Shown here piece by piece: positions 1-34,600 of a stretch of DNA of 64,000 bases. Under the pieces are notes generated by a model, which ran no database searches, was not told the origin of the DNA, and saw only the letters and a list, made by a program, of their open reading frames with translations. This DNA is from Urophycis tenuis (taxonomy: Eukaryota > Chordata > Actinopteri > Gadiformes > Phycidae), in contig JAXIVH010000025.1 in assembly GCA_036785325.1 (NCBI GenBank), positions 2,493,103 through 2,557,102 on the forward strand, in the 5' to 3' direction. The stretch's first letter is position 1. Each line of letters starts with the position of its first letter. A program made the translations under genes and the position numbers.

Positions 1-10
1 ACTTATGACC

Positions 11-40
11 TAACCCTAACCCTAGCCCTAACCCTGACCC
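11..40. repeat. Degenerate telomeric repeat block (TAACCC)5
   Basis: Five consecutive six-base units of the CCCTAA type are visible, two of them with a single change (TAGCCC, TGACCC). The C-rich strand reads left to right, the orientation expected at a left chromosome end. It could be a telomere-proximal remnant or an interstitial telomeric sequence; the block is too short to decide. Confidence 0.75.
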
Positions 41-620
41 AAAAGAGCTGTTAGGGAAGTACACAACCACCGCCAACTTTTATTTTCCCTTATATTATGA
101 AATGTATGATTTATTAGCGTTTGCATATGTTTCATATTTTCTGTCACTATTGTCCTAGACTTATAAGAACTACATGCAACAATTATACCGCTAACGTCCA
201 TCATCGCCTGCTGGTGTGACAGATCTGTCTAGACTTTTCTCCAGAAGACTGAAAGTCAGAACGTCAAGTGACATTTCATCATGATATTGACATCGTGAAT
301 GTCTCTCGGCTTTTTAATGCTAACTGCTTTTCTCCCCCTCTTTCCATGTTGGCCCCTTGGGAGGAACGTGTTGCCTCTGATGCATGTCAGCGGCTGCCTG
401 TCCCTCCTGATTGATGTCCCTGTGTGTGTGTGTGTGTGTGTCTGTGTGTGTGTGTGTGGGGGGGGGGGCGTATGTCTGTGTCTCTGTGCATGTGTGTGTG
501 TGTGTGTCCGTGCGTGTGGGTGTGTGTGAATGTGTGTGTGCCTGTTGTGCAGAGGGTGGTCACACAAATAAAGACAATATTTATGAAGCCGGACTCTTTC
601 AGCTCATGAGTCACAGTGCA

Positions 621-660
<40 letters not shown>

Positions 661-1042
661 TGTTGTCATTTCACATCAAGTCACTAGAACCGTGTCAGGT
701 GACAGAGTTGTTGACACTGAATAGAAATAGAAATAGAAAAATATAGTGGGCACAATTTTACCCTTAATGATTAAAACAACCTTCATCCTGTACTAACAGA
801 CAGTCAGTCGCAGGGACAGATGAGGAGGGTTGAAGCTGGAGTATGATGTGTGAACTGCAGATCACGGTCAAATATTTCACTGACGCTAGAAGGTGCTGCA
901 AAGTATTGTCTAGCTTAAATACCGTGTTACGTAACCTTCTGTACATACACACACACACACTCGCACTCACACGCGGCCTTACACAGCCACTCATTCAGCC
1001 ACACGCGCACACACACACGTACACACACACACACACACACAG

Positions 1043-1075
<33 letters not shown>

Positions 1076-1131
1076 GACACGCACCACCACACACACACGT
1101 ACACACACACACGCACACACACACACACACA

Positions 1132-1178
<47 letters not shown>

Positions 1179-1384
1179 ACACACACACACACACACGCAG
1201 ACACACGCACACACTGACCGTCAGCCTGGGCAGCCCTCTGTCCCTCATGGTGCATTAGCACTCTGGCCAGGAGGATCCCTGCTGCATCCTCAATGTCATT
1301 TACACGGAGGAGAACGTAAAACACTGTCGCCTGACAGCCCATCAATATAAGCACCGTTACGGCTGCCCTCCTGCCCCGAGCCCC

Positions 1385-1418
<34 letters not shown>

Positions 1419-2371
1419 AGGTCCTCAGTGAAGCAGCTAATTCTCCCTCCCGCCCCCAACCTTGTCCCCACTGTGGAGTAGACTGCCCCCCCACCCCCAC
1501 CCCTCCCCCACCCCTCCCCCCCCACCACAGGTCCCCACTAACTGTCATCTCGACCTCTTACCCTAGCCACGCCCCCTGGCCTGGTCATGTCATCTGGACC
1601 TCACTGGTGCAGTGGAACATGATGGGTTTGTGACGTTACTCTGCGTACACTGCATGATGCGTTACACACCTTATATATAGTATATTAGTGTGTAGTGTAT
1701 AGTGTATAGTGTAGAGTACTGCATAAAGGGAACACTGTGTAATATTGCATATACACTGTATGGACAATACAACTGTATGACATTGTATAACACGGTATGA
1801 TATCTAGAACATTGTATTATACTGTATAATATGGTATTATACGATGCACACCAATACAAAGTTTCCCTTACCCTGAACGATTGGCACCTTAACTACCAAC
1901 GACAGCAATACAGAACACAATTCATCCAGGATGCTTTGCCCGGAAAAGCCTCTGCTGAATGTAAATAGCGACCCAGTACTAAACAAGTCCAAAACCGGGG
2001 GGGGGGGGGGGAGCCCGGGGCCTATACACACACCCTCAGGGCGTCAACAGAGGGCAGTCCCAGGGCGGCAGATTGGTTACAAACCATAAAGCACCCATAC
2101 TCTCCATGTCACGATAAGGTACGCGGGGGGGGGGGGGGGGGTCATCCACGGTGATTGCATGGAAGCATCCTGCGCTTACAGGAGGGTATGGAGGGACAAC
2201 GGCCAGGCATGGTGACCACGAACAGGGAGGGGAAACGATACAGAGTGATGAATGTGGGTGCAGTGGCTGCCCTGGGAGTGGATGCTGCTGTGGACAGTAA
2301 TAACTGGGAGACAGCACATACACAGATAGGACAGGGTGACACCCACAAATATGTGAGAGAGTGTGAGAGAG

Positions 2372-2413
<42 letters not shown>

Positions 2414-2421
2414 TTTGTGTG

Positions 2422-2480
<59 letters not shown>

Positions 2481-2556
2481 CTTTGTGTGTGTGTGTGTGT
2501 GTGTGTCTTTGTGTGTGTGTGTCTTTGTGTGTGTGTGCGTGTATGTGTTTGTGCGT

Positions 2557-2632
<76 letters not shown>

Positions 2633-2852
2633 ACGCTGCAGCTTTAGTCAGCCCACACCGTTCCATGGTGAGTTTCTCCTGACTTTGTGTCAAGAGTTTC
2701 TTTTTACTTCCTGTCAGAGTTTCTCTTTACTTCCTGCCAGTGTTGAGTCTTATGCCCAGGTCACTGAGTGTCTGTGACCCACTCTGTGACACACACACAC
2801 ACACACACTAACTCACTCTAGCTCGCTCACGCAAGCTTACTCTTATCTGTCT
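41..2852. other. Gene-free, microsatellite-dense region (putative subtelomere)
   Basis: No conserved coding exon is recognisable. The stretch is dominated by TG/CA arrays at about 420-540, 616-657, 941-1215 and 2376-2632, a 29-base C run at 1387-1415, G runs near 2000 and 2125, and a GTATAGT-type AT-rich repeat at 1670-1850. Open frames here translate to simple Cys-Val or Thr-His repeats and are repeat artefacts. Confidence 0.7.
2376..2632. repeat. Compound (TG)n microsatellite, about 255 bp
   Basis: Almost pure TG dinucleotides interrupted by TCTT, TGCG and TATG variants. It is one of the largest TG blocks of the left end. Confidence 0.95.
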
Positions 2853-3052
2853 NNNNNNNNNNNNNNNNNNNNNNNNNNNNNNNNNNNNNNNNNNNNNNNN
2901 NNNNNNNNNNNNNNNNNNNNNNNNNNNNNNNNNNNNNNNNNNNNNNNNNNNNNNNNNNNNNNNNNNNNNNNNNNNNNNNNNNNNNNNNNNNNNNNNNNNN
3001 NNNNNNNNNNNNNNNNNNNNNNNNNNNNNNNNNNNNNNNNNNNNNNNNNNNN
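2853..3052. other. Assembly gap, 200 N
   Basis: A run of exactly 200 N bases, typical of a scaffolding gap of unknown or estimated size. It lies between a CA-rich tract and an AGTATAGAG-type repeat, so a collapsed tandem repeat is the probable cause. Confidence 0.99.
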
Positions 3053-3330
3053 AAAGAGAGAGTATGGAGACAGGATAGAGGACAGCATAGAGACAGTATA
3101 GAGAGAGTACAGAGACAGCATATAGAGATTATAGCGAGTATAGAGGGAGTATAGATAGATAGTATAGACAGTATAGCCAGAGATTATAGAGAGAGAGCCT
3201 AGAAAGAGTGTACAGAGAGTATAGAGAGTATAGAGAGAGAATATAGAGAGTATAGGGAGTATAGAGTGTACAGAGTATAGAGCATACTGTACGGAGTATG
3301 GAGTATAGTGTACAGAGAGTGGAGGGTGAA
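3053..3330. repeat. Degenerate AGTATAGAGA-type tandem repeat
   Basis: Roughly 10-15-base units built on GTATAGAG and GACAGTATAG follow each other directly after the assembly gap. A sparser relative of the same motif family lies at 1670-1850. Confidence 0.8.
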
Positions 3331-3491
3331 AGAGCTGATTATGAGGCTGTGCTCTCTTTCTTCCCGTGCCTTGATCACCTCCACCTTGTCCTCCTCCACC
3401 TTGTCCTCCCCCTCCTCCCCCTCCCTGCTCCTCCTCCACACCCCTCTTCCTACTCATCCTCATCCTCCTCCTCACTGACAATGACTGTTTA

Positions 3492-4870
<1,379 letters not shown>

Positions 4871-6825
4871 GGTATTGCCTGAGTGGTGGCCAGGGTTGGC
4901 CGGGGGTCAAAGAAACCATCAGAGGGATTAGATGGAGCCTGGAAAGTGCCGTCAATAGATTACTGACACGCTCGCACACGCGCACACTCACACACGTGCA
5001 CACTGACACACCGCATAGCGCGTACGCGCACACACTGGTAATGTGCACCAATAAAAGAGCACTCGGAAATGTATCACCCACAATTTCACACACGCACGCA
5101 TGCGTGCACGCGTGAGCAAATGTGCACACCGTAGACACACACACATACACACATGCACGCGCGCACACACACACACACTCAGAAAAAAACTGTCAATCAT
5201 GACCACCAACCATTTTAATGCCCGCACAAAAAGTCTATTGTCGTCTAAACAAATACAACTTTACAAAGGTATATTCAGAAGATGCATGAATGAAACGACA
5301 AATTGATAAAGTCCATTTTGAATTGGAAATATGACTTGTTTCTGATTTGTGTTGCTACCGTGCACCCGTAGCTGATTGATTGGTAAACTTGGCTGTGCAG
5401 TGCTTAAATATGGCCTGAGCTCAAAACGACTGTATGATGGTCCATTATCTTAAATTTAATCTTAATCTTAATCTTGTACATTGAGAGTTTTAGTCGATTT
5501 CTTTAGCGTCCAATATGTATTGCATACTTAAATAAAAAAAGAAAATTGTAATAATTAAAAATATATAATTATATATATCACACATTTGTAAAAACGAATG
5601 GAAAAATATATGTACATATTCTCCAGAATGTGATATTCAAATTCTTGACTTACCCTTGTATTTTTGAGAAGAAAAAAAAATATATTTTTTTTTTCTTCGG
5701 AAAGGTTCTTCTGGATTTCAAAAATAAACCCCCTCTATGACAGCACGGCACTACCGGAGTCATCCCAGTCCAAAGGATGCGCTCGTGCTGGTCGCCCCCA
5801 CTCTACTATCATCTCACGACGATCCTCCTCCTCCTCCTCTTCCTCCTCCTCCTCCTCGTAACCCAGGGAACAAGATCCCGCCCCGCCTTCCCGCGGGAAC
5901 ACCACAGCCGCACGCAAGTGACGCGAGGATAACAGACAGGAGAAGAGTGCAGGGTAGGCGAAACGTTTGTTAACATTCATGTCACAGTCAGTCTGTGGGC
6001 AAAGAGGAGATCCTGCTGTATAGGTGGGCTACGAGGAACAAACATACTTTCCAATTCATGTATAAAATGTAACTTTACTTTACTTTGGGCCTCATACACT
6101 AACGGCACGCTGTGATTTAGTCATAGGAGCGTACAGCTGCGGCATGAAAGGCTAATGTCATCGCCGCCGAGCATCGTTTACGGTTGCATGCATCTGAAGA
6201 TGTCTATAAGGGTTTTGATTCAGGCTGCCATATGGGGAATACCGGCTGAATAGAGCTATTTTTGGCCATTGTCTTTAATTTACCCTTAAGCTACCAGCTG
6301 CACGTTTTGTGCTCAATACAATGTAAATCCAATAGGCCTACTCAGCGCTGCAGCGAGCACTCAATTAGAGTCAATAACAGTTACGTAATTCCTGCTTTTC
6401 AGCAAATACCGACTCGAGTCGCGCTCCATTGTTCACTTAAACTACACTATGTCAACAGGGGAAATGGTCTGCAAACGTTTTCTCTTTTACCCCATTGTCT
6501 CCGTATCTTTCTCTTTCAAATACATAGTTATTGGCTTCTTAAAAAAACAACATTGGTTGGCCTGTTGGAAGTAAGAGTACTCTGTTGGAGAACTCTGTTC
6601 CTGTAGATGTAGAGTTGTGTAGTGGTCAGAGTTGCGCAATAATGCCCTCTTGTGGTTTGCGTATGTATTAAAGCGGCACGCCGTCAAAAAAAAAAGCAAA
6701 TATTTTCTTGATATGGAAACCCATCGAAGTTCATAATTTTGTCAAGTCTTCATACCAACAGCTTCGTTTTAACCTTTAATTGTGTGTAAATCCTGGAGGT
6801 CGCTACTCTGTTGGTCTGGGACGTT
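4871..6825. other. Intergenic DNA, no gene recognised
   Basis: After the last CA block the sequence becomes AT-rich (5300-5720), then holds a short (TCC)n tract at 5823-5857. No exon of a known family could be read on either strand. The part next to 6825 lies just beyond the expected stop of the neighbouring minus-strand P450 gene and may be its 3' UTR. Confidence 0.5.
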
Positions 6826-11944
<5,119 letters not shown>

Positions 11945-12829
11945 TATGTGGCGTGTGTTTGTCCTCACAAGACCGTCCTGGTAAGGCTGTCCTCACAGAC
12001 GTACGTCACACAATTTGTACACACCGCAGAATGGTCCTGATGATTTTAGCAAAACATGTCCCTCAAAAGATTGCTCACACTGCAGAATGTTTTCAAAAGA
12101 CAGCTGAACGTCCTCGCAAGATGGTCTTCACAGCAGAATGTCCACACAACACGAGATTGTGAACAGAAGCTTACAAAGTATGAGTGCTAGTTAGCCTACC
12201 AGTAAATCTGCAGCAAATATTTTGTAAGATTGCTTACTGCCTCTGGCTAGGTGTTCTTTTGTTTTGTTTTGGCAATGTAATTATCTGCCAGATTCAGGTC
12301 AGTTCCTTTGTTTTTCTATGGAGTTCTGTTGAAACTGGATTATGCTAAACCAATAGAGCGCTCGGCTCAGTGCGTGTCTTCAGGGCTTTCAGATTTGTTA
12401 TCCAGGACAAAAGACAACACAATCCATTGTTCAAGACGTTAAGTGGGTCTCAAAGTTCAAAATGCACGTAAGATTTTAGCCGTAATGTAATTGTTGACAT
12501 TTGACATTTTTTTGAGTGCGTTTTTCGCAAACATTTACTTGAAACGCTGCACCACAACTAGAATGTATCCAATGCATTTTGAATATCTTGGAGACGTTTA
12601 CAACTTAATTTTACAGTAGCCCTCCGTGCCTATAAACTATGATAACCCTGTCCATGTCAAAACTAGCAAGCAAGAAACACATCTTCAAACCTCTTTTTGT
12701 CCATTGAAATGGTGTTCACTTTAGTTTGGGCTCTATTCTTGTTCATAATGAAATCAATCCTATTGATTTGGTCCCAAACGGAGTAAGTGCAGGCACAGAA
12801 AGCAACACACCAATGAATGAGGCATGAGC
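11945..12829. other. Intergenic DNA between P450 exon 1 and the ptpn11 3' end
   Basis: No exon or repeat family could be recognised. It should contain the promoter of the minus-strand P450 gene, but no clear TATA box stands out. Repeated CCTCACAAGA/ACAGCAGAATG-like phrases at 11960-12150 look like a degenerate short tandem repeat. Confidence 0.5.
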
Positions 12830-13319
12830 TAGCCTTTTATTGTTATTGAAGTTAACATGGTCAACTGCATTAAAAGTCATACAATACAATAAACCTCTTA
12901 AGTGTTGTTTTGCAAGGGAGACGCCTCTCTTTGTCAGAGAAAACCCGTCCTGTAGGAATATACATACATTATATCTTATTGGCAAGTAGATATGCTTAGT
13001 AAGTACATTGTCCTCTACCAGGTACTCATGTACAATATACATGTTAAAAAATATAGTTTGTTTGCATTGCAATCACGGTTCCTCTTCTTTTTGTTCAGGT
13101 GATGTTCAGGATGACAAAATTCACATTAATGTTCTTGAATGATCTAAAGAGCACTGTGTTGTTTTTAATAGCTATCACATACACATAAGCATATGCATAG
13201 AAGGCACATCTATGCATTTTAATTGCTTATAATATTAATAATAATAATAATAATAATAAAGAATGCATTTTTTCATGATCTGTGAATTAAAAAAAATTTG
13301 AAAAGCCAAAGTCCTCCAG

Positions 13320-13321
<2 letters not shown>

Positions 13322-13398
<77 letters not shown>
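13322..13398. repeat. (TG)n microsatellite, about 77 bp
   Basis: Uninterrupted TG dinucleotides between two non-repetitive flanks within the probable ptpn11 3' UTR. Confidence 0.97.
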
Positions 13399-13399
<1 letters not shown>

Positions 13400-13718
13400 A
13401 CATCCGGACATAAAGACTGGGCACAGACACACACCACAGGGACAAGGCCACTCACCAGCAGAAGGATACGCAAATACAGACACGGACAGACATTCAACGG
13501 ACGAATGCAGAGGGAGAAAAAACAAACGAAAAAAAAAAAAAGAAAAGCCAACTGAAAAACCCTGCATACAGAACAGTAGAACGCAGAACGTCGGTTCACT
13601 CAGTCAATTCAATTCGCGTGATTTGAGGATGAGGAGGAGGAGAAGATGAAGAAAGAAAAGGGATGCTTTGCGGAACACAGAAATGGACCCGGGCCTTTCG
13701 GGGGGGGGGGGGGGGGGG

Positions 13719-13880
13719 GTCCCGCTGGGTGGGGGTTCCGTTGGGTGGGGGTCCCGTTGGGTGGGGGTCCCACTGGGTGGGGGTCCCGTTGGGTGGGGGT
13801 CCCATTGGGTGGGGGTCCCGTTGGGTGGGGGTCCCACTGGGTGGGGGTCCCGTCGGTTGGGGGGTTCCGCTGGGTGGGGG
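13719..13880. repeat. 17-bp G-rich minisatellite, 9-10 copies
   Basis: The unit GTCCCGTTGGGTGGGGG repeats head to tail with changes mainly at the CCGTT positions (CCGCT, CCACT, CCATT, TCCGTT). It is preceded by a run of about 19 G. Each unit carries GGG and GGGGG tracts on the plus strand, so the array is strongly quadruplex-prone; on the sense strand of ptpn11 it would be C-rich. Confidence 0.95.
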
Positions 13881-14619
13881 CGTCAGAGTGTTGTGCTGGA
13901 GGGCGAAGCAGCCGACCATGAGAAAACACCGCGTTGAGGTGGAGAAGCGGCTCTGCTCCTCGGGAGAGGGTGGACCCCCACCCACCCACCCACCTCCACC
14001 TGGACGGACGAAGCATCCAGGGTGGGGGGGGGGGGGGGGGGGGGGGCAGCAAGGCTTTTGAATCCTGGATCTGCGAGTGTTGAGAACTGCCCCTTAAGGC
14101 GCACAGGGGGGGCAGGAGATGGAGGGGCCACACGCCCTCTCTCTCTCTCTCTCTCCACAACATCTCCCTGCCACGGCTCTCTCCAGAGGAGACGTCACAG
14201 AGAGGAGAACATCACAAAAACACACGAGTTGAGCACACGAGCAGAAAGGTGAAAGGAGAATTAAACAAGAAGAAAATGTGAAAATGTACAGCAGACGTTT
14301 GAGGACAAAGCGGTCAGGGGGGGGGGGGGGGGGGGGGGGCAAAGAGGCTTCTCATCAGTTAGCATAACAACAACCGTAATCATAATCATAATAATCATAA
14401 TAATAATGCACATATAGGATCAGTCCTGGATTCATCGCTCCAAGGAATACTGCAGCTCACTGGTAAAGTCCTCGGCTCTCTATCTCAAAAAACAAACAGT
14501 TTAATGCTTTTTAGTGTGACACGTTTCATCAGTAAGACATCGTAAAAATAAAAATACTAGTGACTGAGGGGGGCACGGGTAGCATAGAACACACCGCCAT
14601 CTTGAATGTTTAATGCAAC

Positions 14620-14722
14620 GCCTGTGTGTGTGTGTGTATGTGTGTGCACAAGCGTGTGTGCATGTGTGTGAGTGTGTGTCTGTGTGTGTGCATGTGTGTG
14701 AGTGTGTGTCTGTGTGTGTGCA

Positions 14723-14761
<39 letters not shown>

Positions 14762-14792
14762 ACAAGCGTGTGTGCCTGTGTGTGTGTGTGTA
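14620..14792. repeat. Imperfect (TG)n array with GCACAAGCG interruptions
   Basis: TG-rich DNA with regularly recurring TGCACAAG and TGTGAGTGTGTGTC phrases, suggesting secondary duplication of longer units inside the microsatellite. Confidence 0.85.
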
Positions 14793-16913
14793 AATACGGG
14801 TGGGTGTGTTTGTCTGAGGGGGCCCTTTAAAGTCCCATCACCACGGCGACACAATGACACAAAAGCTCCAGGGTAAATGTCACCGCGGCGACGTCCGACC
14901 GCGACAGTGAAAGAGGAGAGGCGAGCGGACGCGCACTCCCAGGGCGCGGGCCTCCGTCAACTCCATACAGACTGGAGAGGAAAACCAAAGGCCGAAAACA
15001 AACAAACAAACAAACAAACAAACAACGATGGAAAAAAAACAAAAAAAAACAAGACATGATTTTAAAAAACGAAAACTAATAAAACTAACTAATCTTTTGG
15101 CAGCAGTGTGCCCATGGCGTTGGCCTGCAAGCTCTAGTGAGATACACACCGGCGGCACAAAAAAATAAACAAATAAACAAAAATAATAACAATAATGACA
15201 ATAATAATAAAAAATAAAACAGAAATCACACCTCACCTGGAAACTAGTTTTTTTTTTTTTTAAGTGTCAAAGAATAAACGACAAGAAGTGCAGGAGTGTT
15301 AGGGTGGGGGGGCCCATGATGGGGGAGGGAGGGAGGACAGGGGGGGGTGGGGGGGGGGGGTGCGTGACTATTGAAGATTATACATTCCGTCCATCCCTCA
15401 CATCACTGTAGCGTGTGTCCGTGGCGGTGTACCAGGGCCTGAAGTAGTCGCGGTGGTCGGTTGACGCTGCTGCTGCTGCTACCGGCTTCCAGAGAGCAGC
15501 ACAGCGCGGCTTTAAGGACGTCGGGCTTGTTGAGCTGAGGGGGAGTGGTGACCGCCCCGGCTGCACGCCGCGCCCAGCGGAGTAAGACGAGCCGCGCTCA
15601 AAAATGGACTCAAGGTGGGGATGGAGGAGGGGGGGGGGGGGGGGGGGGGGGTGGTGGCGGTGGCGTTCCAACTGAAAAGGGGTAAAAAGTCTTAAGACTG
15701 ACCAAAAGCCTGACCCGAGTCAGCTTTTGTTCCAAGGCAGTTCTTGCGAGACATGTCTGTGTGTCGTCGTGTGGAGGATGGGGATACAACCGTTACTATA
15801 GAAACACACAACCCAGTCAAGTGATGCTCCGATCGGATTTACAGTGGGACTATATAAAATACAGGTAAAACTACATTTCCCAGTGATGCTGCGGGGGATT
15901 CTTATGTTTTTTTTTTCCCTCCATTGGAAAAAAAAAAAAAGACCAAAATGTCCTTGTCAGTCACCACGGAGAAGGCCTACCGGGCAAAAGAAAAAAAAAA
16001 GAAAAAAAAAGAAAAAAAAAAACCCCAAGATTTAAATCTGCGGGGAAAACGTTGACCGAAATCATGGGCTGATTTGGCACAAGCGCTGCGTCTCGACTCC
16101 CGGTAAACCCCCTTCCTGCTCTCCTACCATCCGCTAAAAACTAAACTGGCATACATTTCCTTTGGTTAATCATAAAAAAAACAACTAAAGAAAACTGATA
16201 AAGTACATACACAGGGGGGTGGAAAGAAAAAAAAAAAAAAAAAACCCTGAAAAAAGCACAAAGTTAGTTTGACCGTGTAGTTTGTGTGTGGGGGAGTGTT
16301 GGGGGGTGGTGGGGGGACATTCCCTCGGTGGTAGGTCGCACGCTAGCTGCAGCCCTTGTTTGCGGGGGGGGCGGGGGGCGGGGTTCAGAAGGCGGCCCCC
16401 GCGCCGTGGTTAAAGTGGGGGGGGGGGGGGGGTGTTAGAGCGGTCGCCTCCGGCCGCGGAGGCTCCTCTTGACAATCACAGTGGTTTCCAATACAACTAG
16501 AGCCAGGGTGGGGGAGAAGAGGAGCTCTGGTGGTGGGTCTCCCGCCTCTCCCTCCCTCTCTCTCCCCCTCTCTCCCTCCCTCTCTCTCTCTCTCTCTCTC
16601 TCGTCGATGTCCCGTTGTTTTCCATTGTTTTCTATTGTTCCATGTCAGCATCATGGTCTCCAGTCTCAGGCGTCAAGGTGTGGCTGGCAAAAATCTATCA
16701 GGTGTCGGGTTCCTGCAGGGCGGGTCAGAGAACAACACGCTGTGGTCACAGGCTGTGATTGGCCGCAGCCAGGCCAGGGCTTTTCAGAGGTGGCGGGTTG
16801 TGATTGGACGTTTTTGTTGTCGCCGTCGTCGTTGTTGTTGTTGTTGTTGGGGGGTGGGGGGGGGGTGTTGTGTTTACCTGGAAATGGTGGAGCGCCGGGT
16901 TCCGCGCGGACCC

Positions 16914-31605
<14,692 letters not shown>

Positions 31606-32990
31606 CGTGTTAAGCGTTCCCCCCCCCCCCCCACCACCACCCCCCACCACCCTTGTGTGTGCGCTACTGTTCTCTTCACCTCCAAGACGGTTACTTTCTC
31701 TAGAGAAAGGAGACAAGGTGACGGCCCCAATGTACAATGGCGTAATGGATTTTTTTTTTTGTTTTTTTTTTGTTTTCCCCTGGTGGATTCCATATTTACT
31801 AATGTGGTTGTGTAACAATTGTATTCATTTTGAACTCCGAAATATTATTCCCCACCCCACCCTCTGCGTTGTCATTAACATCCCCCCCTCGCCCCTCTTG
31901 ATTACTATTGAATACATTGCTTATGAAGACGGGTGTCGGCATGAATGAACCGTTTGGCTCCGAAATTTAAAGTGGTGGGTGAACATGGATGACAATTTAA
32001 CTTATAATGCGCACTGATGGACAGCCATGCCAGGGGTCAGGGGGTCGTCGTCGTGGGAGCAGCTACTGGAGCCTCTCCTGGATGGCGACTATTGCAAACA
32101 TGACAAAAGTGAATGCACCATTTAAAAGGCTTGAAACGCAAGGGACATTAATCAAGGGTTCCAATATATGTGTGTGTGTGTAAATGTGTATAGTAAGGCT
32201 TCTAGAGAAAGTTTGAAGGCCCGTCGATAGCAAGCCATGCTAGAAATCGCTTTCCCCCCCATTTTTTTGTTGTCAGCACGGCTAAACTGTTTAATGCCCT
32301 TATACTCAAATATATATGATTTCACCCATACTTGCCCCCTCCCCGGAAGATTACCAATTTCACGGTCATGAAACGTATTGGCTTCACATCAATTCACTTT
32401 GCAGTTCTTGGGGGGGAGGGGGGAGGAGGGAGGAGGGAGGAGGGAGGAGGGAGGAGGAGGAGGAGGAGGAGGAGGAGGAGGAGGAGGAGGAGGAAACAAG
32501 ATGAGTTGAAACTGCGCTACTTTTGGTTGTGCCAAGAACACCTGAGATGTTACAGTAATCACTGCTAGGTGCTGGGTAGGCTGCAGCCGCGTCACTGTTG
32601 GTTCTGCTTTAGTTGCTTCTTTTTTTTAAATACAAAAAGTAATTCTGTTCGGGTGGGGGGATTTTAAGTTATGAAATGATCGGCAGTTTTGTACGTTTAG
32701 TGTTTTTTTTCTTCCTGTTCCTGGAGTGCATCCGCTGTGGTGCAGCTTTACCTCTGAACGATGCATTAGAATTTAATTATAACCTTTTTCACAATTGACA
32801 GAATTGTATCCAAGGCATTTCTAATACCACCTGTTTGCACCATCGTGAATGTCCTGTCTTTTTTGAATATGCCTCGATTTTGTACATCACTTTTTCTGGT
32901 GAGTTTGAGCGGGCTTGAATGCTTTAATGCTCTGTACTCCTACTCCTCCCGTTATGTGATTGAAATAAAAGAAAAGGTAATTGATCTATC
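31606..32990 (+). other. tmed2: tmed2 3' UTR (inferred)
   Basis: Sequence after the stop codon without coding potential, ending near a canonical AATAAA at 32964-32969. It includes a polypurine (GGA)n tract at 32408-32495. A second AATAAA at about 33108 could give a longer form. Confidence 0.6.
32964..32969 (+). promoter_or_regulatory. tmed2: Candidate tmed2 polyadenylation signal
   Basis: AATAAA 1.36 kb after the stop codon, followed within 40 bp by a TGTTTGTCTGTGG GU-rich stretch. Confidence 0.55.
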
Positions 32991-34089
32991 TGTACAAATG
33001 TAGAATGTTTGTCTGTGGAAAAAAATGGCCCAGATTTTGTAATAAATTCAAAATTCTGTAAAATCTTTTTTTTTTCTTTTTTTTTGGGGGGTTTGTTTTA
33101 AAAATGAAATAAAAAGATTTTAATTAAGGGCTATGTGCTCATGAATGTCACGCAGGAATCCTCATAGGAGTCATCCTCATCCTAATAGGAGTACTGAGTA
33201 TGTTACTTTCTATAATCGTGACACCATAGACTATAAAACAGGTACCAAACATGCAATTCAATTAAAAGAATAAAGTAGAACTCAGCTCCCCACATTGACA
33301 CGGACATTCAAGTGAATTACAGTAGTTGGAGAGATTCGTTTTTACTATTGGTGACTATTTAGCGAATCAATGAACAGAAGTGTGTTTAAAGGGGTCAATC
33401 TCCAAACACAATTAAACCACACCCTTCGAGTTGAATATCTGTATCATGGGGCATTCGCAAAGTTTCAGATGCCATGATCTAACTATTCGTCCTAACATCC
33501 TAACAGTGGTAATTAAAATATGTAATTAGTTTCCTCTTTGGATAAACAGGAGAAGTATGTTTTCTGCTAGTTAGTTGCAGTCAGCAGAAGGACGCTTTAT
33601 CAAAACTGGAACTTCTAGTCCATCAGCTCTTCACTGTGTGTGTGTGTGTGTGTGCGTGTGTGTTTGTGTATGCGCGCGCACACTCGTGTGTAAACCAGCA
33701 AATCTCTATTCCTCTGGAATAACACATCAAGAAATAATTATTTCCTGAATAATATGTTCAAATGTTAACATTTTTGAAAAATACAGTCCAAAGCAGCCTA
33801 AATTCTCAAATGTAATCTAATAATGTATTCCACTTTAATTTTCATTTAATAGAAAAACACTTGAGATAAATATTTATAGTTTTCTTATGTAATTTATGGG
33901 GGGGATGGGTGGGTGGCAACCTACCCAATAATCCAAACCAGCCACCACAACCCACCCAATATGATATCATAATTATTGATACTGAATGTTAAGTATTATA
34001 AACACGACAATGTGGTAGATTTTCTCAATTTAGCAGTAAAATATAGCGTTTGTCTGCGCCCCCTCCCGCTCTGAGATTTGATTTGTGGT

Positions 34090-34600
34090 GTGCGATAGTG
34101 CATATTTTGGTATCGATCCGATACCAAGTAAATATGGGCCAGTATCGCCAATACCGCTACCGATACCGATGCTTTTCAATAAATAAGGTGGATGTGTCAT
34201 TGAATTGCTAAATCTCAATTAATTTTCATGACCTTAAGTGTTTTTTGCGATGTTTCCTTTTTTATTATTAAATAGTAAAAACCCAGGACAGAATTAGGGC
34301 AAAGTTTATAATTAAATAGAAAATGCTGTATTCTCAAATTTGTTTCAGAAATATCTTACACAAAAAGTGCATAGCCGGCAACTTGCTTGTTTGTTTGCTT
34401 TGCGCGTCACGTGACGGCGCAACATCCAAACACCAGAGGGGGGAGGGGGTGCAGAGTGGGCCTGTCAGGTTTCCTCTTTGCCGAAACCGCAGCATTGCAA
34501 ACAAGAGCGGAACTTAAAGTAAAGAATCGATCTCACCAGGCTAGTATCGATCCGATACCGATCCCGACTTGGTATCGATACTATCGATATTTGGAAGACA
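34090..34600. mobile_element. Putative MITE with inverted GGTATCGATC ends
   Basis: TTGGTATCGATCCGATACCAAG at its left and CTAGTATCGATCCGATACCG with CTTGGTATCGATAC at its right form imperfect inverted ends about 500 bp apart, each internally palindromic. The interior has no transposase. The superfamily is not assigned, and no target duplication was identified. Confidence 0.5.

Larger units (their letters stand above)
12830..16913 (-). other. Probable ptpn11 3' UTR, rich in low-complexity tracts
   Basis: About 4 kb downstream of the ptpn11 stop codon (minus strand) contains no other recognisable exon. A minus-strand AATAAA lies at 12842-12837, a candidate poly(A) signal; human PTPN11 also has a long 3' UTR. 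Contents include (AAT)n at 13232-13260, (TG)n at 13322-13398 and 14620-14792, a 17-bp G-rich minisatellite at 13719-13880, several G runs of about 20 bases, and a CT/GA tract at 16558-16600. The UTR assignment is inference from position. Confidence 0.5.

Noticed and set aside
13596..14163. Proline/glycine-rich open frames (PPPNGTPTQ and GWGSRWVGVP repeats)
   Set aside because: They are translations of the 17-bp minisatellite and adjacent G runs.
15378..15671. 97-codon minus-strand frame ending TDTRYSDVRDGRNV
   Set aside because: It contains a poly-G-derived proline run and a short (GCA)n alanine run and matches no family known to me; it lies in the probable ptpn11 3' UTR. Kept only as a weak possibility.
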